Origin: Oceanibaculum pacificum
GTDB taxonomy: Bacteria > Pseudomonadota > Alphaproteobacteria > Oceanibaculales > Oceanibaculaceae
Reading direction: 5' to 3'
Assembly: GCF_001618175.1 (NCBI RefSeq)
Contig: NZ_LPXN01000108.1
Span: 1 to 37,796, forward strand
Length of the DNA stretch: 37,796 bases
The notes below the pieces were generated by a model. It worked only from the letters and a program-made list of their open reading frames with translations. It was not told the DNA's origin and ran no database searches. Below, in pieces: positions 1 through 8,595 of the stretch (positions are counted from its first letter, which is position 1; the number at the start of each line of letters is the position of its first letter). The position numbers were made by a program, and so were the translations under genes.

Positions 1-1
1 C

Positions 2-55
2 CCTCATGCTGAGGAGCCCCGCCAAGGGACGTGGAAGGGGCTCCTCAGCATGAGG
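2..55. repeat. Palindromic intergenic repeat (REP-like)
   Basis: Two perfect 19-bp inverted arms, 2-20 (CCTCATGCTGAGGAGCCCC) and 37-55, enclose a 16-base loop. Arms containing CCTCATnnTGAGGAG with a GC-rich centre are a familiar type of dispersed extragenic palindrome in alphaproteobacteria (recalled, not searched). It lies between whatever is left of the window and the molybdopterin gene. It has no T-run, so it is less likely to be a simple terminator than a repeat, though it could act as one for an upstream gene. Confidence 0.7.
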
Positions 56-111
56 CGGCTCACGCCGCCGCCCTCTTTCATGCCTGCCAACCGCGATTAA
101 CGGGTGACGCA

Positions 112-140
112 GGCGGCATGGAGCGGTTTATCATGCCGCC
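112..140. promoter_or_regulatory. Inverted repeat in the leader of the molybdopterin gene
   Basis: Perfect 9-bp arms GGCGGCATG (112-120) and CATGCCGCC (132-140) are separated by 11 bases. The element ends 30 bases before the ATG at 171. It could be a repressor operator or an mRNA hairpin; nothing in the window says which regulator would bind. Confidence 0.4.
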
Positions 141-170
141 GACCCTGTTTCGTTGAGGGATATCCGGGAC

Positions 171-2489
171 ATGAACGCACCGCTTTCGTCGCCGCAGCAC
201 CAGAACACCGCCATCGGCCGGCCCGTTCCGCGCAAGGAGGATTTCCGGCTGCTGCAAGGCCAGGGCCGCTATAGCGACGATATCTCCCTGCCCGGCCAGG
301 CCTATGCGGCGATGGTGCGCAGCCCCTATGCGCATGGCGTGATCCGCGGCATCGACAGTGAGACGGCGAAGGCCATGCCGGGCGTTCTGGGCGTCTACAC
401 CGCCGCCGACATGCGGGATTATGGCGGTCTGAACTTCCAGCTGAAGATTCCCAACCGCGACGGCAGCCCGACCAGGACCACGCCGCGCTTCGCCCTGGCC
501 GCCGACAAGGTGCGCTTCCTGGGCGACCCGGTCGCCTTCGTCGTGGCCGAGACCGCGATGCAGGCGCGCGAGGCGGCGGAAGCCGTTGAAATCGACATCG
601 ATTCCCTGCCCGCCATCGCCGACATGAAAGCCGCGCTGGAGCCGGACGCGCCAGAAATCTATGCCGAGGTGCCGGGCAATCTGGCGCTCGACTTCCATTC
701 CGGCGACAGCGCCGCCGTCGAGGCCGCCTTCGCCAACGCCGCGCATGTCGCCCGGCTGGACATCGTGAACAGCCGCATCGTGGTGAATGCGATGGAGCCG
801 CGTGCCGCACTGGGCGAATATGATGCGGCGAGCGGGCGCTGGACGCTGCATGCCGGCAGCCAGGGCGCGTTCCCGATGCGCAATCAACTCGCCAAGGACG
901 TGCTGAAGGTTCCCAACGACAAGGTGCGGGTGCTGACCGGCAATGTCGGCGGCTCCTTCGGCATGAAGGCCCCAATCTACCCGGAATATGTCTGCATCCT
1001 GCATGCCGCCAAGGCGCTGGGTCGCCCGGTGAAATGGACCGCCGACCGGTCCGAGAGTTTCCTGTCCGACCAGCATGGCCGCGACCATCTGGTGACCGGC
1101 GCGCTGGCGCTGGATGCCGAAGGCAAGTTCCTCGCCGTGCGCTTCGATTTGCTGGCCAATCAGGGGGCCTATCTCTCCACGGTCGGGCCGCTGATGCACA
1201 CCATGAACATCGTGAAGAACGGCGTCAGCCTGTACCGCTTCCCGCTGATCGAGGTGAACAGCCGCTGCGTGCTGACCAACACCGCCCCCATCGGCCCCTA
1301 TCGCGGGGCCGGCCGGCCGGAGGCGAATTACTATGTCGAGCGGCTGATCGACACCGCCGCCCGCGAGATGGGCCTGGACCGGGCGGAGCTGCGCCGCCGC
1401 AACCATATCCGGCCGAGCGAGATGCCCTATCTGGCCGCCTCGGGCATGTCCTATGACAGCGGCGATTTCACCGCCGTGCTGGACCGGGTACTGGCGCTGG
1501 CGGATTGGCAGGGCTTCCCGGCCCGCAAGGCGGAATCGCAAGCGCGCGGCAAGCTGCGCGGCATCGGCATCGGCGATTATCTGGAGGTCACCGCCCCGCC
1601 GGCCCAGGAAATGGGCGGCCTGCGCTTCGAGCCGAATGGCGACGTCACCATCATCACCGGCACGCTGGATTACGGCCAGGGCCACGCCACGCCCTTCGCC
1701 CAGGTGCTGTCCGACCGGCTGGGCGTGCCGTTCGAGCGCATCCAGCTGCTCCAGGGCGACAGCGACGAGCTGATCGCCGGCGGCGGCACCGGCGGCTCGA
1801 AATCGCTGATGGCCAGCGGTGCTGCGATCATCGAAGCCGCCGACAAGGTGGTTGAGAAGGGCCGGGAGCTTGCCGCCTCGGTGCTGGAGGCCGCCAGCGT
1901 CGATATCGAATTCGCCGAGGGCCGCTTCACCATCGCCGGCACCGACCGCTCGGTCTCGCTGATGGATCTGGCCGGCCAGCTGGAGCCGGGCGCGCTGGAT
2001 GTGCAGCACATCTTCGACAATGCGCCCTCGGCCTTCCCGAACGGTTGCCATGTCGCGGAAGTGGAGATCGATCCCGACACCGGCGTGGTCGAGGTGGTGA
2101 AATACACCGCCGTGAACGATTTCGGCACCATCGTGAACCCGATGATGGTCGAGGGCCAGGTGCATGGCGGCGTCGCCCAGGGCATCGGCCAGGCCTTGAT
2201 GGAAAACACCGTGTACGATGCCGACGGCCAGCTCTTAACCGGCTCCTACATGGATTACGCCATGCCGCGCGCCGACAATATGCCCGACATGGTGCAGGAT
2301 TATCATGCCGTGCCCGCCACCACCAATCCGCTGGGGGCGAAAGGCTGCGGCGAGGCCGGCTGCGCCGGCTCCCTGCCCTCGGTGATGAATGCAGTGGTCG
2401 ACGCGCTGTCGGTCTACGGCATTACCCATATCGACATGCCGGCCACCCCGCACCGCGTCTGGCAGGCTATCCGCCAGGCGGGGGGATAG
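171..2489 (+). CDS. Xanthine dehydrogenase family molybdopterin-binding subunit
   Basis: Large catalytic subunit (772 aa) of a molybdenum hydroxylase (xanthine dehydrogenase / CO dehydrogenase large-chain superfamily), which hydroxylates a substrate at a molybdopterin centre. Visible are the N-terminal hammerhead domain beginning GRPVPRKEDFRLLQGQGRY, a GGSFGMK loop near residue 260, GPYRGAGRPEA near 375, and GAKGCGEAGCAG near 722 containing the expected catalytic Glu728. The active-site loop typical of true aerobic CO dehydrogenase (AYRCSFR) is replaced by GPYRGAGR, so a CoxL function is unlikely and the substrate is unknown. The ATG at 171 is chosen because GAGGGA lies 10 bases upstream; an upstream TTG at 153 has no such support. 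The FAD and 2Fe-2S subunits are not in the window and may lie to the left or elsewhere. Confidence 0.9.
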   Translation: MNAPLSSPQHQNTAIGRPVPRKEDFRLLQGQGRYSDDISLPGQAYAAMVRSPYAHGVIRGIDSETAKAMPGVLGVYTAADMRDYGGLNFQLKIPNRDGSPTRTTPRFALAADKVRFLGDPVAFVVAETAMQAREAAEAVEIDIDSLPAIADMKAALEPDAPEIYAEVPGNLALDFHSGDSAAVEAAFANAAHVARLDIVNSRIVVNAMEPRAALGEYDAASGRWTLHAGSQGAFPMRNQLAKDVLKVPNDKVRVLTGNVGGSFGMKAPIYPEYVCILHAAKALGRPVKWTADRSESFLSDQHGRDHLVTGALALDAEGKFLAVRFDLLANQGAYLSTVGPLMHTMNIVKNGVSLYRFPLIEVNSRCVLTNTAPIGPYRGAGRPEANYYVERLIDTAAREMGLDRAELRRRNHIRPSEMPYLAASGMSYDSGDFTAVLDRVLALADWQGFPARKAESQARGKLRGIGIGDYLEVTAPPAQEMGGLRFEPNGDVTIITGTLDYGQGHATPFAQVLSDRLGVPFERIQLLQGDSDELIAGGGTGGSKSLMASGAAIIEAADKVVEKGRELAASVLEAASVDIEFAEGRFTIAGTDRSVSLMDLAGQLEPGALDVQHIFDNAPSAFPNGCHVAEVEIDPDTGVVEVVKYTAVNDFGTIVNPMMVEGQVHGGVAQGIGQALMENTVYDADGQLLTGSYMDYAMPRADNMPDMVQDYHAVPATTNPLGAKGCGEAGCAGSLPSVMNAVVDALSVYGITHIDMPATPHRVWQAIRQAGG

Positions 2490-2495
2490 GAGCCG

Positions 2496-2513
2496 CCCGC
2501 TTGCCGTAGCGGG
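2496..2513. terminator. Weak hairpin between convergent genes
   Basis: CCCGCT (2496-2501) pairs with AGCGGG (2508-2513) across a 6-base loop in the 33-base gap between the convergent ends at 2489 and 2523. No T-run is present on either strand, so termination is uncertain. Confidence 0.3.
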
Positions 2514-2522
2514 GAACGCCGA

Positions 2523-5500
2523 TCAGTTGATCGCGCTGAGCTGGCTGTTCTTCAGCTTTTCGCGGTAGTTGGACAGGAAGGACTGGAAGCGCTGCACTTC
2601 CTGGAAGCGCTGGGTCAGCGTCTGCAAATCGGCAAGATCGCCGGAAGTTGTGTTGGTGATCAGCCGGAACGCCTCGCGATAGGGCGTGTTGTCCATGCTC
2701 TGCGCGTAATTCTGCCGGATCAGCGCCACCTGCTGGCCATTCTCGCTCATCGAGGCGGAAATCGCCCAGTTCAGCACCGTGGTGGCCTCCGTTTCGGTCA
2801 GGTCGCGTTTGCCCTGGATAGGCTGCGCCAGGCGGGCGAAGACGCCGGCGGCGGCCCCCCAATCCTGCTTGCGCCACAGAATATCCGCGCGCAGCAGGTC
2901 GGCCTCGCGGGAAGTGTCGCTCTGCAACAGAGCAAGCGCCGGATCGGGCTGGCCGAGATCGAACAGCGCCCGGGCGCGCAGCCGTCCCCGCTCCGCCACC
3001 AGTTCACCCGGCATGCCGGGGACCGCGCTTTCGTCCAGCGCGCCGATGGCGGCGTCCGGCCGGCGGTCCAGCAGGCGGATAAGCGCCAGCCGCGCGCCGA
3101 TGCGGGCCTTGTCGACGCCTTCGAGCCGGAATTTCACCTGCCGGTCGAGCAGATTGGCGGCCCGGTCCAGCAGATCGACGGCTACCAGGCGGTCGGCCAG
3201 ACGGCGGATCATCTCGTTGCCGCGCGCACCGGGCGGGGTCAGCTCGCGGAAATCGTCATAGAGCGCCAGCGCGGTCAGCGGCGGCATCTGGTCAGCGATG
3301 CCGTCGATATACAGCTTGGCGAAGGAATCGGTCATCGTCTGGGTCAGCGTCGCCGTCTCCGGGCTGTCCGGGAACAGGGTGACCGCCTCGCGCATCGTCG
3401 CCAGCCCGTTGCGGTAATCATTCTGCGACAGGTACAGCTCGCCCATGCGGCGCAGCAGATCGAATTCCAGCTCGTCGCCGCGCCAGGCGAAACGTAGATT
3501 CTCCAGCCGCTGTACTGCTTCGCCCGGGGTGATGCTGCCCTGCGCCAGCTCCTCCTCGATGATTGCGCGGGCGGCGCGGATGCGCGCCCAGCGGTCGGTG
3601 CCATCGGCAAGCGGACGCCACAGCGCCATCGCCTCGTCCTTGTCGCCGGCCGAGGCCAGCACGCGGCCGCGCAGGAAATTGATGCGCGCCCGCTCGCTAT
3701 CCGTCGGCTGGCCGTCGGCCACCACGTTCAGGAATTCCCCGGCGCCGCGATAATCGCCCACGCGGATCGCCGCCTGGGCGGCCAGCAGCGCGATCTCGGT
3801 GGTGTAGTTGCGCGGATAATCGGCCGGGATTTCGCCGGCGCGGGCGAATTGCTCCACGGCGGCGTTCCAATTGCCCATCGCCGCCTCCGCAGCGCCGCGC
3901 CATAGCGCGATCTCGCGGCTGCCGTCCAGCGCGCGGTCGGACAGGCTCTCCTTCGCCTCGGCATAGCGGCCGGACGCGAAGAAGGACGCGCCACGCAGCG
4001 CCTTGAAGCTGGGCACATTGGCAATATCGGGGTCTTCGGTGACGATGGTGCGCAGCAGCCCCTGCGCCTCCACCGCCAGGCCGTTGGCGAAGTAATACTC
4101 CGCCAGCTCCATGCGCGGCTTGGTGCGCGCGATGCTGGTCGCGTCGGCGATGGCGAATTGCAGCTGCTGCCGGTCGCGGTAGAAACTATCGCGTCCGCCG
4201 CGCCGCCATTGCGTCATCGGGAAGGGCCGGCCGCTTTGCAGGCCCGATTCGCTCTGGTCGCCGAAGGTCGCCTCGCGCTTCGGCACGTCGCGCGACAGGG
4301 CCAGACCGCCGCTCTCGGCGCTGGTGATCGCCACGCCGTCCGGCAGGTCGCGGATCGCCACGCCATCGGCGCGCGGAGCGACGACGATGCCTTGCACTGT
4401 CGGCAGCAATTCGAACTCGGCGAAGCTGCGTTCACCCTCGATGCCGCGGCCGAGCGGGGCCAGCGGCACGATGTTCAACTCGTCGCCCACTTCCGGATCG
4501 CGCACGATGATGGTCTCGCCGATGCCGGTCACCGGAATGAACAGGCGCGGCCCCTGCGGGCTGACCGGCTGCACCTCGGCGTTCAGCGGCACATCCGGGC
4601 GGATGCCCTGGGCGCGCAGCTCAACCACCCAGGCATTGCCGTCGCGCCAGACGCGGGGGTTGACGCCCTCCACCAGCCGGGCGCGCAGCAGCGAGCCGAC
4701 CGGCACCGGCACCTGCTGCGCCTGGGAGAAGACCTGCGTTTCCAGCCCGGTAATGTCGCCGGTCAGGGCAAAACGCCGGCCCTCGTCGAACGCCACCCAT
4801 AAATGGCCGGCGCGGCGGAACACCGCCGCCGAGACCGCCTGCTGCCATTCGAAGCGCAGCGCCACCATGTCGCCCTCGCGGCGCAGCGTCACCGGCACCG
4901 CCTCGCCCGGCAACTGCTCCAGCGCCACCGGCGCGCGGATGCGCTGCGGCTGGGAAGGCCCCAAGGTGGTCGGTGTGGCGGGCGTGGCGGGTACCGCGGA
5001 GGTTATCGCCTGCCCCCCGCCCTCGCCGCTGGCTACCGGTGGCACGGCGGGCGCGGCCTGTTGCGCCGGAGCATCGGCGGTCGGGGCGGCCGGGGAAGAT
5101 GCCGGAGCGTCGGCTGGGGCTGACGTCTGCGCGCTCTGCGGCGGTGCCGGGCGGGGCGGCGTGGGGCGCGGGGGCGTGGGGCGCGGCGCCGCATCGGCTG
5201 TCGGCGCGGGTGCTGCCTCGGCCGGATCGAGTACATCGACCACCACCTTTGTGCCGCTGCGGAAATAACGCAGCCGGGCATCGCCGGGAACGCGCAGATC
5301 GACCGCGCGTCCTTCCGAGGCCGCGACCGGATCGACCCGGCGGATATTGCGCAGGGGCCGGCTGTTCAAGCTGCCGATCTCATATTGCGCCGGCCGGTCG
5401 AAGCGTACCGTCGCGGTGCCGTCGCCGCGATCCACGCTGAACTCGACCGGGCGGTTCCAGTCGAACACCAGCCGGCTGTAGCCGGCATGGTCGCCGCCGC

Positions 5501-5987
5501 GCACGGTCAGGCGAGGCGCATCCGCCGGTGGGACGGAAGCGGCGGGAGCGGCGGGTATCGGGGCGGCTGCTTGTGGAGCGGCGGCCGGCGGCGCGGCGGC
5601 GGCGCCCTGGCGCACCAGGTCGACCACCACAGAGGTGCCGATCTTGAAATTGCGCGCCTCATAGGCCCCCGGCACCAGGGCGAAGATGGCGGAGCGACCG
5701 TCCGGAGTCATCGAGCCGCCAGCCAGGAAACTGCGCAGATCGGCCACGGCGGAATCGAGATTGGCGCGGATCGGCCGGTCGAACGTAACGATAAGCGTGT
5801 TGCCCTCGACCCGTGACTGCACCTCCATCGACCCCGGCCAATCGAAAACGAGACGGGCATAGCCCTCATGCAGCCCGCCGCGCACCGATATATCCGCCGG
5901 CTGGGCCTGCTGGGCGACGGCCGTCTGGACGGTCCCGGCCAACAGGGCCAGGGCCAGCAGCAGAAGGGCGAGCGGCGCGCGCATCAT
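2523..5987 (-). CDS. Large periplasmic AMIN-like/TPR protein linked to flagellar stator genes
   Basis: 1154-residue secreted protein with a signal peptide (residues 1-25, Leu/Ala-rich, ending AVAQ). Two related beta-rich AMIN-like repeats follow (about 33-127 and 161-252; each starts with VRGG.H.GY.RLVFDW and ends with K.GT.VVVD). Next come a Pro/Ala linker with RPTPPRPTPPRPAPP, a further beta-rich region to about 560, and a long helical part resembling TPR repeats from about 610 to the end. AMIN domains are known as periplasmic, often peptidoglycan-targeting modules, and TPRs bind proteins. The start overlaps the stop of the upstream motB by 4 bp (ATGA), so translational coupling is likely. 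I infer a role in anchoring or assembling stators in the cell wall, by analogy with the rhizobial periplasmic motility protein MotC, but no homology to MotC is claimed. Domain calls are by eye. Confidence 0.75.
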   Translation of the reverse strand: MMRAPLALLLLALALLAGTVQTAVAQQAQPADISVRGGLHEGYARLVFDWPGSMEVQSRVEGNTLIVTFDRPIRANLDSAVADLRSFLAGGSMTPDGRSAIFALVPGAYEARNFKIGTSVVVDLVRQGAAAAPPAAAPQAAAPIPAAPAASVPPADAPRLTVRGGDHAGYSRLVFDWNRPVEFSVDRGDGTATVRFDRPAQYEIGSLNSRPLRNIRRVDPVAASEGRAVDLRVPGDARLRYFRSGTKVVVDVLDPAEAAPAPTADAAPRPTPPRPTPPRPAPPQSAQTSAPADAPASSPAAPTADAPAQQAAPAVPPVASGEGGGQAITSAVPATPATPTTLGPSQPQRIRAPVALEQLPGEAVPVTLRREGDMVALRFEWQQAVSAAVFRRAGHLWVAFDEGRRFALTGDITGLETQVFSQAQQVPVPVGSLLRARLVEGVNPRVWRDGNAWVVELRAQGIRPDVPLNAEVQPVSPQGPRLFIPVTGIGETIIVRDPEVGDELNIVPLAPLGRGIEGERSFAEFELLPTVQGIVVAPRADGVAIRDLPDGVAITSAESGGLALSRDVPKREATFGDQSESGLQSGRPFPMTQWRRGGRDSFYRDRQQLQFAIADATSIARTKPRMELAEYYFANGLAVEAQGLLRTIVTEDPDIANVPSFKALRGASFFASGRYAEAKESLSDRALDGSREIALWRGAAEAAMGNWNAAVEQFARAGEIPADYPRNYTTEIALLAAQAAIRVGDYRGAGEFLNVVADGQPTDSERARINFLRGRVLASAGDKDEAMALWRPLADGTDRWARIRAARAIIEEELAQGSITPGEAVQRLENLRFAWRGDELEFDLLRRMGELYLSQNDYRNGLATMREAVTLFPDSPETATLTQTMTDSFAKLYIDGIADQMPPLTALALYDDFRELTPPGARGNEMIRRLADRLVAVDLLDRAANLLDRQVKFRLEGVDKARIGARLALIRLLDRRPDAAIGALDESAVPGMPGELVAERGRLRARALFDLGQPDPALALLQSDTSREADLLRADILWRKQDWGAAAGVFARLAQPIQGKRDLTETEATTVLNWAISASMSENGQQVALIRQNYAQSMDNTPYREAFRLITNTTSGDLADLQTLTQRFQEVQRFQSFLSNYREKLKNSQLSAIN

Positions 5988-6763
5988 GGGGCCGCCGCAG
6001 CCTGCGTCGGATAGATCACCAGATCGACGCGGCGCGCCAGCGCCTCGCGGCGCGGCAGGTCGATGTCGCCGGCGAGCCGGGCGAAGCGTGTATCGGCAAA
6101 TCCTTGCACTGTCATCGGCTTATCATAGCCGGAGTCGAGCAGCGATGCTGCCACCGACTGCGCGCGCGCCAGCGACAATTCCCAATTGGTCGCATAGGGC
6201 CCGGCGCGAATCGGCGCCGGGTCGGTATGGCCGTAAACATCCACGCGGTTGCCCAGATTGCTCAACACCCCTCCTAGGGCGAACAGGGCGCGGCCGGCGG
6301 AATCGCCGAGCCGGGCGCTGTTGCGCTCGAACAGAACATCGCTCGGCAGGGAAATCACCAGCCGGTCCGGCAAACGATGAAGCACGCTTCGTGCCAAGAC
6401 CGGCTCGCCATCCAGATGGGTGCGCAGGACGGAGAAGAGATAATCCAGGTCCAGGGCCGCCTGTCGCCGGTCCGGGTTCAGACCCAGCGCGGTCGGCGGG
6501 GCGGCGGCCACTGTCTCCTTGTTCGGGTTCAGCCGGTCGGCCAGCGTCGCCGATAATTCGCGAAACGGCTCCGACTGCGGCGTCGACATGGCGTGCATCA
6601 TGATGAAGAAGGCCAGGACCAGCGCGATCATGTCCAGGAAGGTCAGCAGCCAGACCGGACCGCCGACCTTGGGCAGGACGATGAAGGGGTCCGGCCCCTC
6701 CTCTCCTCCGGCATTGGGGGAAGGGCCGTTCTCATGGCCGAGGGCGAAATTGTCGCGCGCCAT
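5984..6763 (-). CDS. motB: MotB-type flagellar stator protein with OmpA domain
   Basis: 259-aa inner-membrane protein. One N-terminal transmembrane segment (about 36-56) carries Asp44 in the sequence TFLDMIALVLAFF, at the position of the essential proton-binding Asp of MotB. A C-terminal OmpA peptidoglycan-binding domain shows GHTD (178-181), NWELSLARA (193-201) and a terminal RRVDLVI. In the MotA4B2 stator, MotB anchors the channel to peptidoglycan. It differs from textbook MotB in its Gly/Pro-rich N-terminus and in having no motA beside it. The gene follows the upstream MotB-like gene with a 2-base gap and overlaps the next gene by 4 bp. The symbol rests on domain architecture; it may be a MotB paralogue rather than the main stator. 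Confidence 0.8.
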   Translation of the reverse strand: MARDNFALGHENGPSPNAGGEEGPDPFIVLPKVGGPVWLLTFLDMIALVLAFFIMMHAMSTPQSEPFRELSATLADRLNPNKETVAAAPPTALGLNPDRRQAALDLDYLFSVLRTHLDGEPVLARSVLHRLPDRLVISLPSDVLFERNSARLGDSAGRALFALGGVLSNLGNRVDVYGHTDPAPIRAGPYATNWELSLARAQSVAASLLDSGYDKPMTVQGFADTRFARLAGDIDLPRREALARRVDLVIYPTQAAAAP

Positions 6764-6765
6764 CG

Positions 6766-7446
6766 CTACGGTCCGGTCGCGGCAAAGGTGACGCCCGGCG
6801 CATCCGCCGGCAGCACAGTGACGAAGAAGCCGATGCGCTGCGCCGAGCCCGGCATGAAGCCGACCGAAAGCTGGTCCGGCGGCAGGCCAGCCGCGATCAG
6901 CGCCTGCGCCAGGGCGCTCATCCGCGCCATCGCGGGCGTCTGAATGCCGGCGCGGGCGGCCGGCAGATCGATGCTTCCGCCCTGCAACAGCTCCACCTCC
7001 AGCCGCGTCCCGGCCGGCGGGTTGCGCAGGATTTCCGCGAAGGGCGCGAAGAAAGCCATGCCCCGGGGCGAGATATCCGCGCCGTCGCCGGGAAACAGCG
7101 TGGCGACCGGCAGATCGACCCGGTAGACATCGGCGCGGGCCGCCTGGTCCACCGGCTCCAGGGCGAAATATTGCTGGAACAAGGCCCCCAGCTTGGCCGA
7201 GGAATCCGCCCCGACGGCCAGACCGCCGGCGGCGATGCCGTCGCCTCCGACGGTGCCGGTGCGCAGAAAGGACGGAAAGCTTTGATTCACGCCCTCGACG
7301 ACCTGCTGGGCGCGCTCGGTCTCGAAGCTGGACATGGAATGCAGCAGGATGAAAAAAGCGAGCAGCAGCAGATAAAGGCTCAGCAATGCCTGACCGCCGG
7401 CTGCTGCCGGGTTGGCCGTCTCTTCCGGCTGCTGCTCTCCGAACAT
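6766..7446 (-). CDS. MotB-like membrane protein lacking the ion-binding Asp
   Basis: 226-aa protein with one transmembrane helix (about 19-37, LLSLYLLLLAFFILLHSMSS) followed by a periplasmic region. The helix aligns with that of the MotB encoded just downstream through the shared LAFFI..H.MS motif, but the residue matching Asp44 is Ser23. The C-terminal half has the layout of an OmpA-like domain (a strand, then ARMSALAQALIAAGL, then a final strand), yet the GHTD loop is replaced by LLQGGSID. By itself it should not conduct protons or bind peptidoglycan in the usual way. It may be a regulatory or heterodimeric partner of the true MotB. It lies 52 bases after cheZ and 2 bases before motB, so co-expression is likely. 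Confidence 0.7.
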   Translation of the reverse strand: MFGEQQPEETANPAAAGGQALLSLYLLLLAFFILLHSMSSFETERAQQVVEGVNQSFPSFLRTGTVGGDGIAAGGLAVGADSSAKLGALFQQYFALEPVDQAARADVYRVDLPVATLFPGDGADISPRGMAFFAPFAEILRNPPAGTRLEVELLQGGSIDLPAARAGIQTPAMARMSALAQALIAAGLPPDQLSVGFMPGSAQRIGFFVTVLPADAPGVTFAATGP

Positions 7447-7498
7447 TCCGATTATCGCGGTTCCGCCCCGTACCTTACAGGGTTAATGCATACACCGC

Positions 7499-8155
7499 TT
7501 AGTCGAAACTCGCCAGGATAGCGTCGATATCGGCCTGGGAATTTGCGTTGCCCGGCAGTTGCGGCCCGTTCAGCAGATCGGCATCCGTTGCGGCGGAAGC
7601 GGCCGGTTTCGACGCAGCGGCCTTCGGTTTATCCGCCTTCGGAGCGACCACCGCGCCGGACGCGCCGAAAGCCCCCAGCAACTGGCCGACCTTGATTTCG
7701 ATATGCTGCAGCGTGCGCACCACCTTGGTGATGCGCTGGCCGGTAATATCCTGGAAATTGCAGGCTTCGTAGATGGTGGTCACGGCGTCGGTCGCGCGCG
7801 CCGACTGTTCGGCCGGCATCTCGGCGGCGATCTCGGCGATCACGTCGCAGGAATCCAGGATCTTGCCGGTGGCGTCCTCGGTGGCGCCGACCACGGCGGC
7901 CAGCTCGTCGGTGGCGCTGGCGATATCATGGTCGCGCAGCTCGTCGGCGCCGATGGTCGCCAGCTCCTCGCGCGTGTTGCGGATGAAGCGCGCTAACTCC
8001 TCCAGCTCTCCATAGAGCTGCAAGGCGCCGGGCGAGAGATCGCCGCGGATCGAACCAATCATCTGCTCGACGATCTCGACCACCTCGCCGGTCGTCGGCG
8101 CCGGCGCTTCAGCGGCGAGCGATGCCGAGCGACCCTGTTTGGAGAGACCGGACAC
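7499..8155 (-). CDS. cheZ: Protein phosphatase CheZ
   Basis: 218-aa cytoplasmic phosphatase that dephosphorylates CheY-P and so resets the flagellar switch. The signature ACNFQDITGQRI at residues 131-142 holds the catalytic pair Asp136 and Gln140, matching the FQDLTGQ motif of E. coli CheZ, within a long helical hairpin (about 25-160). An Ala/Pro/Lys-rich linker (about 165-195) leads to a C-terminal tail SQADIDAILASFD. This tail corresponds to the CheY-binding helix of CheZ and closely resembles the FliM CheY-docking motif in this window. The start is GTG at 8155 with AAGG just upstream. It lies 15 bases after cheY, so the enzyme and its substrate are in one operon. Confidence 0.92.
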   Translation of the reverse strand: MSGLSKQGRSASLAAEAPAPTTGEVVEIVEQMIGSIRGDLSPGALQLYGELEELARFIRNTREELATIGADELRDHDIASATDELAAVVGATEDATGKILDSCDVIAEIAAEMPAEQSARATDAVTTIYEACNFQDITGQRITKVVRTLQHIEIKVGQLLGAFGASGAVVAPKADKPKAAASKPAASAATDADLLNGPQLPGNANSQADIDAILASFD

Positions 8156-8170
8156 GGGCCTTCACCCCTC

Positions 8171-8557
8171 TTAGAAGTTACCGATGACGGCGACGAGCTT
8201 CATTTTCAGTGTCGCGGCGTTGAACGGCTTCACGATGTAGTTGTTCACGCCGGCCTGCTTGGCGGCGATCACATTCTCGGTCTTGCTTTCGGCCGTGACC
8301 ATGATGAAGGGCGTGCTCTTCAGCTTGGCGTCGGCGCGCACCTCCTTCAAAAGCTGGAGGCCGGTCATCGGCTCCATGTTCCAGTCGGAGATGACCAGGC
8401 CGTAACTCTTTTCGCGCATTTTTTTCAGCGCCATCGATCCGTCGGTCGCCTCGTCGACATTGTCGAAGCCGATCTGCTTCAACAGATTCCGGATGATCCT
8501 CAGCATCGTCCTGTAATCATCGACGATGAGAATTTCCATGTTCATATCGACTGACAT
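8171..8557 (-). CDS. cheY: Chemotaxis response regulator CheY
   Basis: 128-aa single-domain receiver. Phosphorylated by CheA, it binds FliM to alter motor rotation. All receiver residues are present: the acidic pair Asp13-Asp14, the phosphoacceptor Asp58 (LVISDWNMEP), switch Thr88 (MVTAES) and Lys110 (YIVKPF). The sequence EPMTGLQLLKEVR after the phospho-site is typical of CheY. The ATG at 8557 is chosen because GAGGTG (8562-8567) lies 4 bases upstream; ATG at 8545 or 8539 is also possible. It is first in the cheY-cheZ-motB-like-motB-TPR run and is preceded by a CtrA-type box. Confidence 0.93.
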   Translation of the reverse strand: MSVDMNMEILIVDDYRTMLRIIRNLLKQIGFDNVDEATDGSMALKKMREKSYGLVISDWNMEPMTGLQLLKEVRADAKLKSTPFIMVTAESKTENVIAAKQAGVNNYIVKPFNAATLKMKLVAVIGNF

Positions 8558-8595
8558 CAATCACCTCGGTTGGCGTCACAAAAAACAGGTCGTAT

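Noticed and set aside
78..2165. Minus-strand frame (695 codons) opposite the molybdopterin subunit gene
   Set aside because: Low-complexity His/Ala/Gly translation; the plus-strand gene carries clear family motifs.
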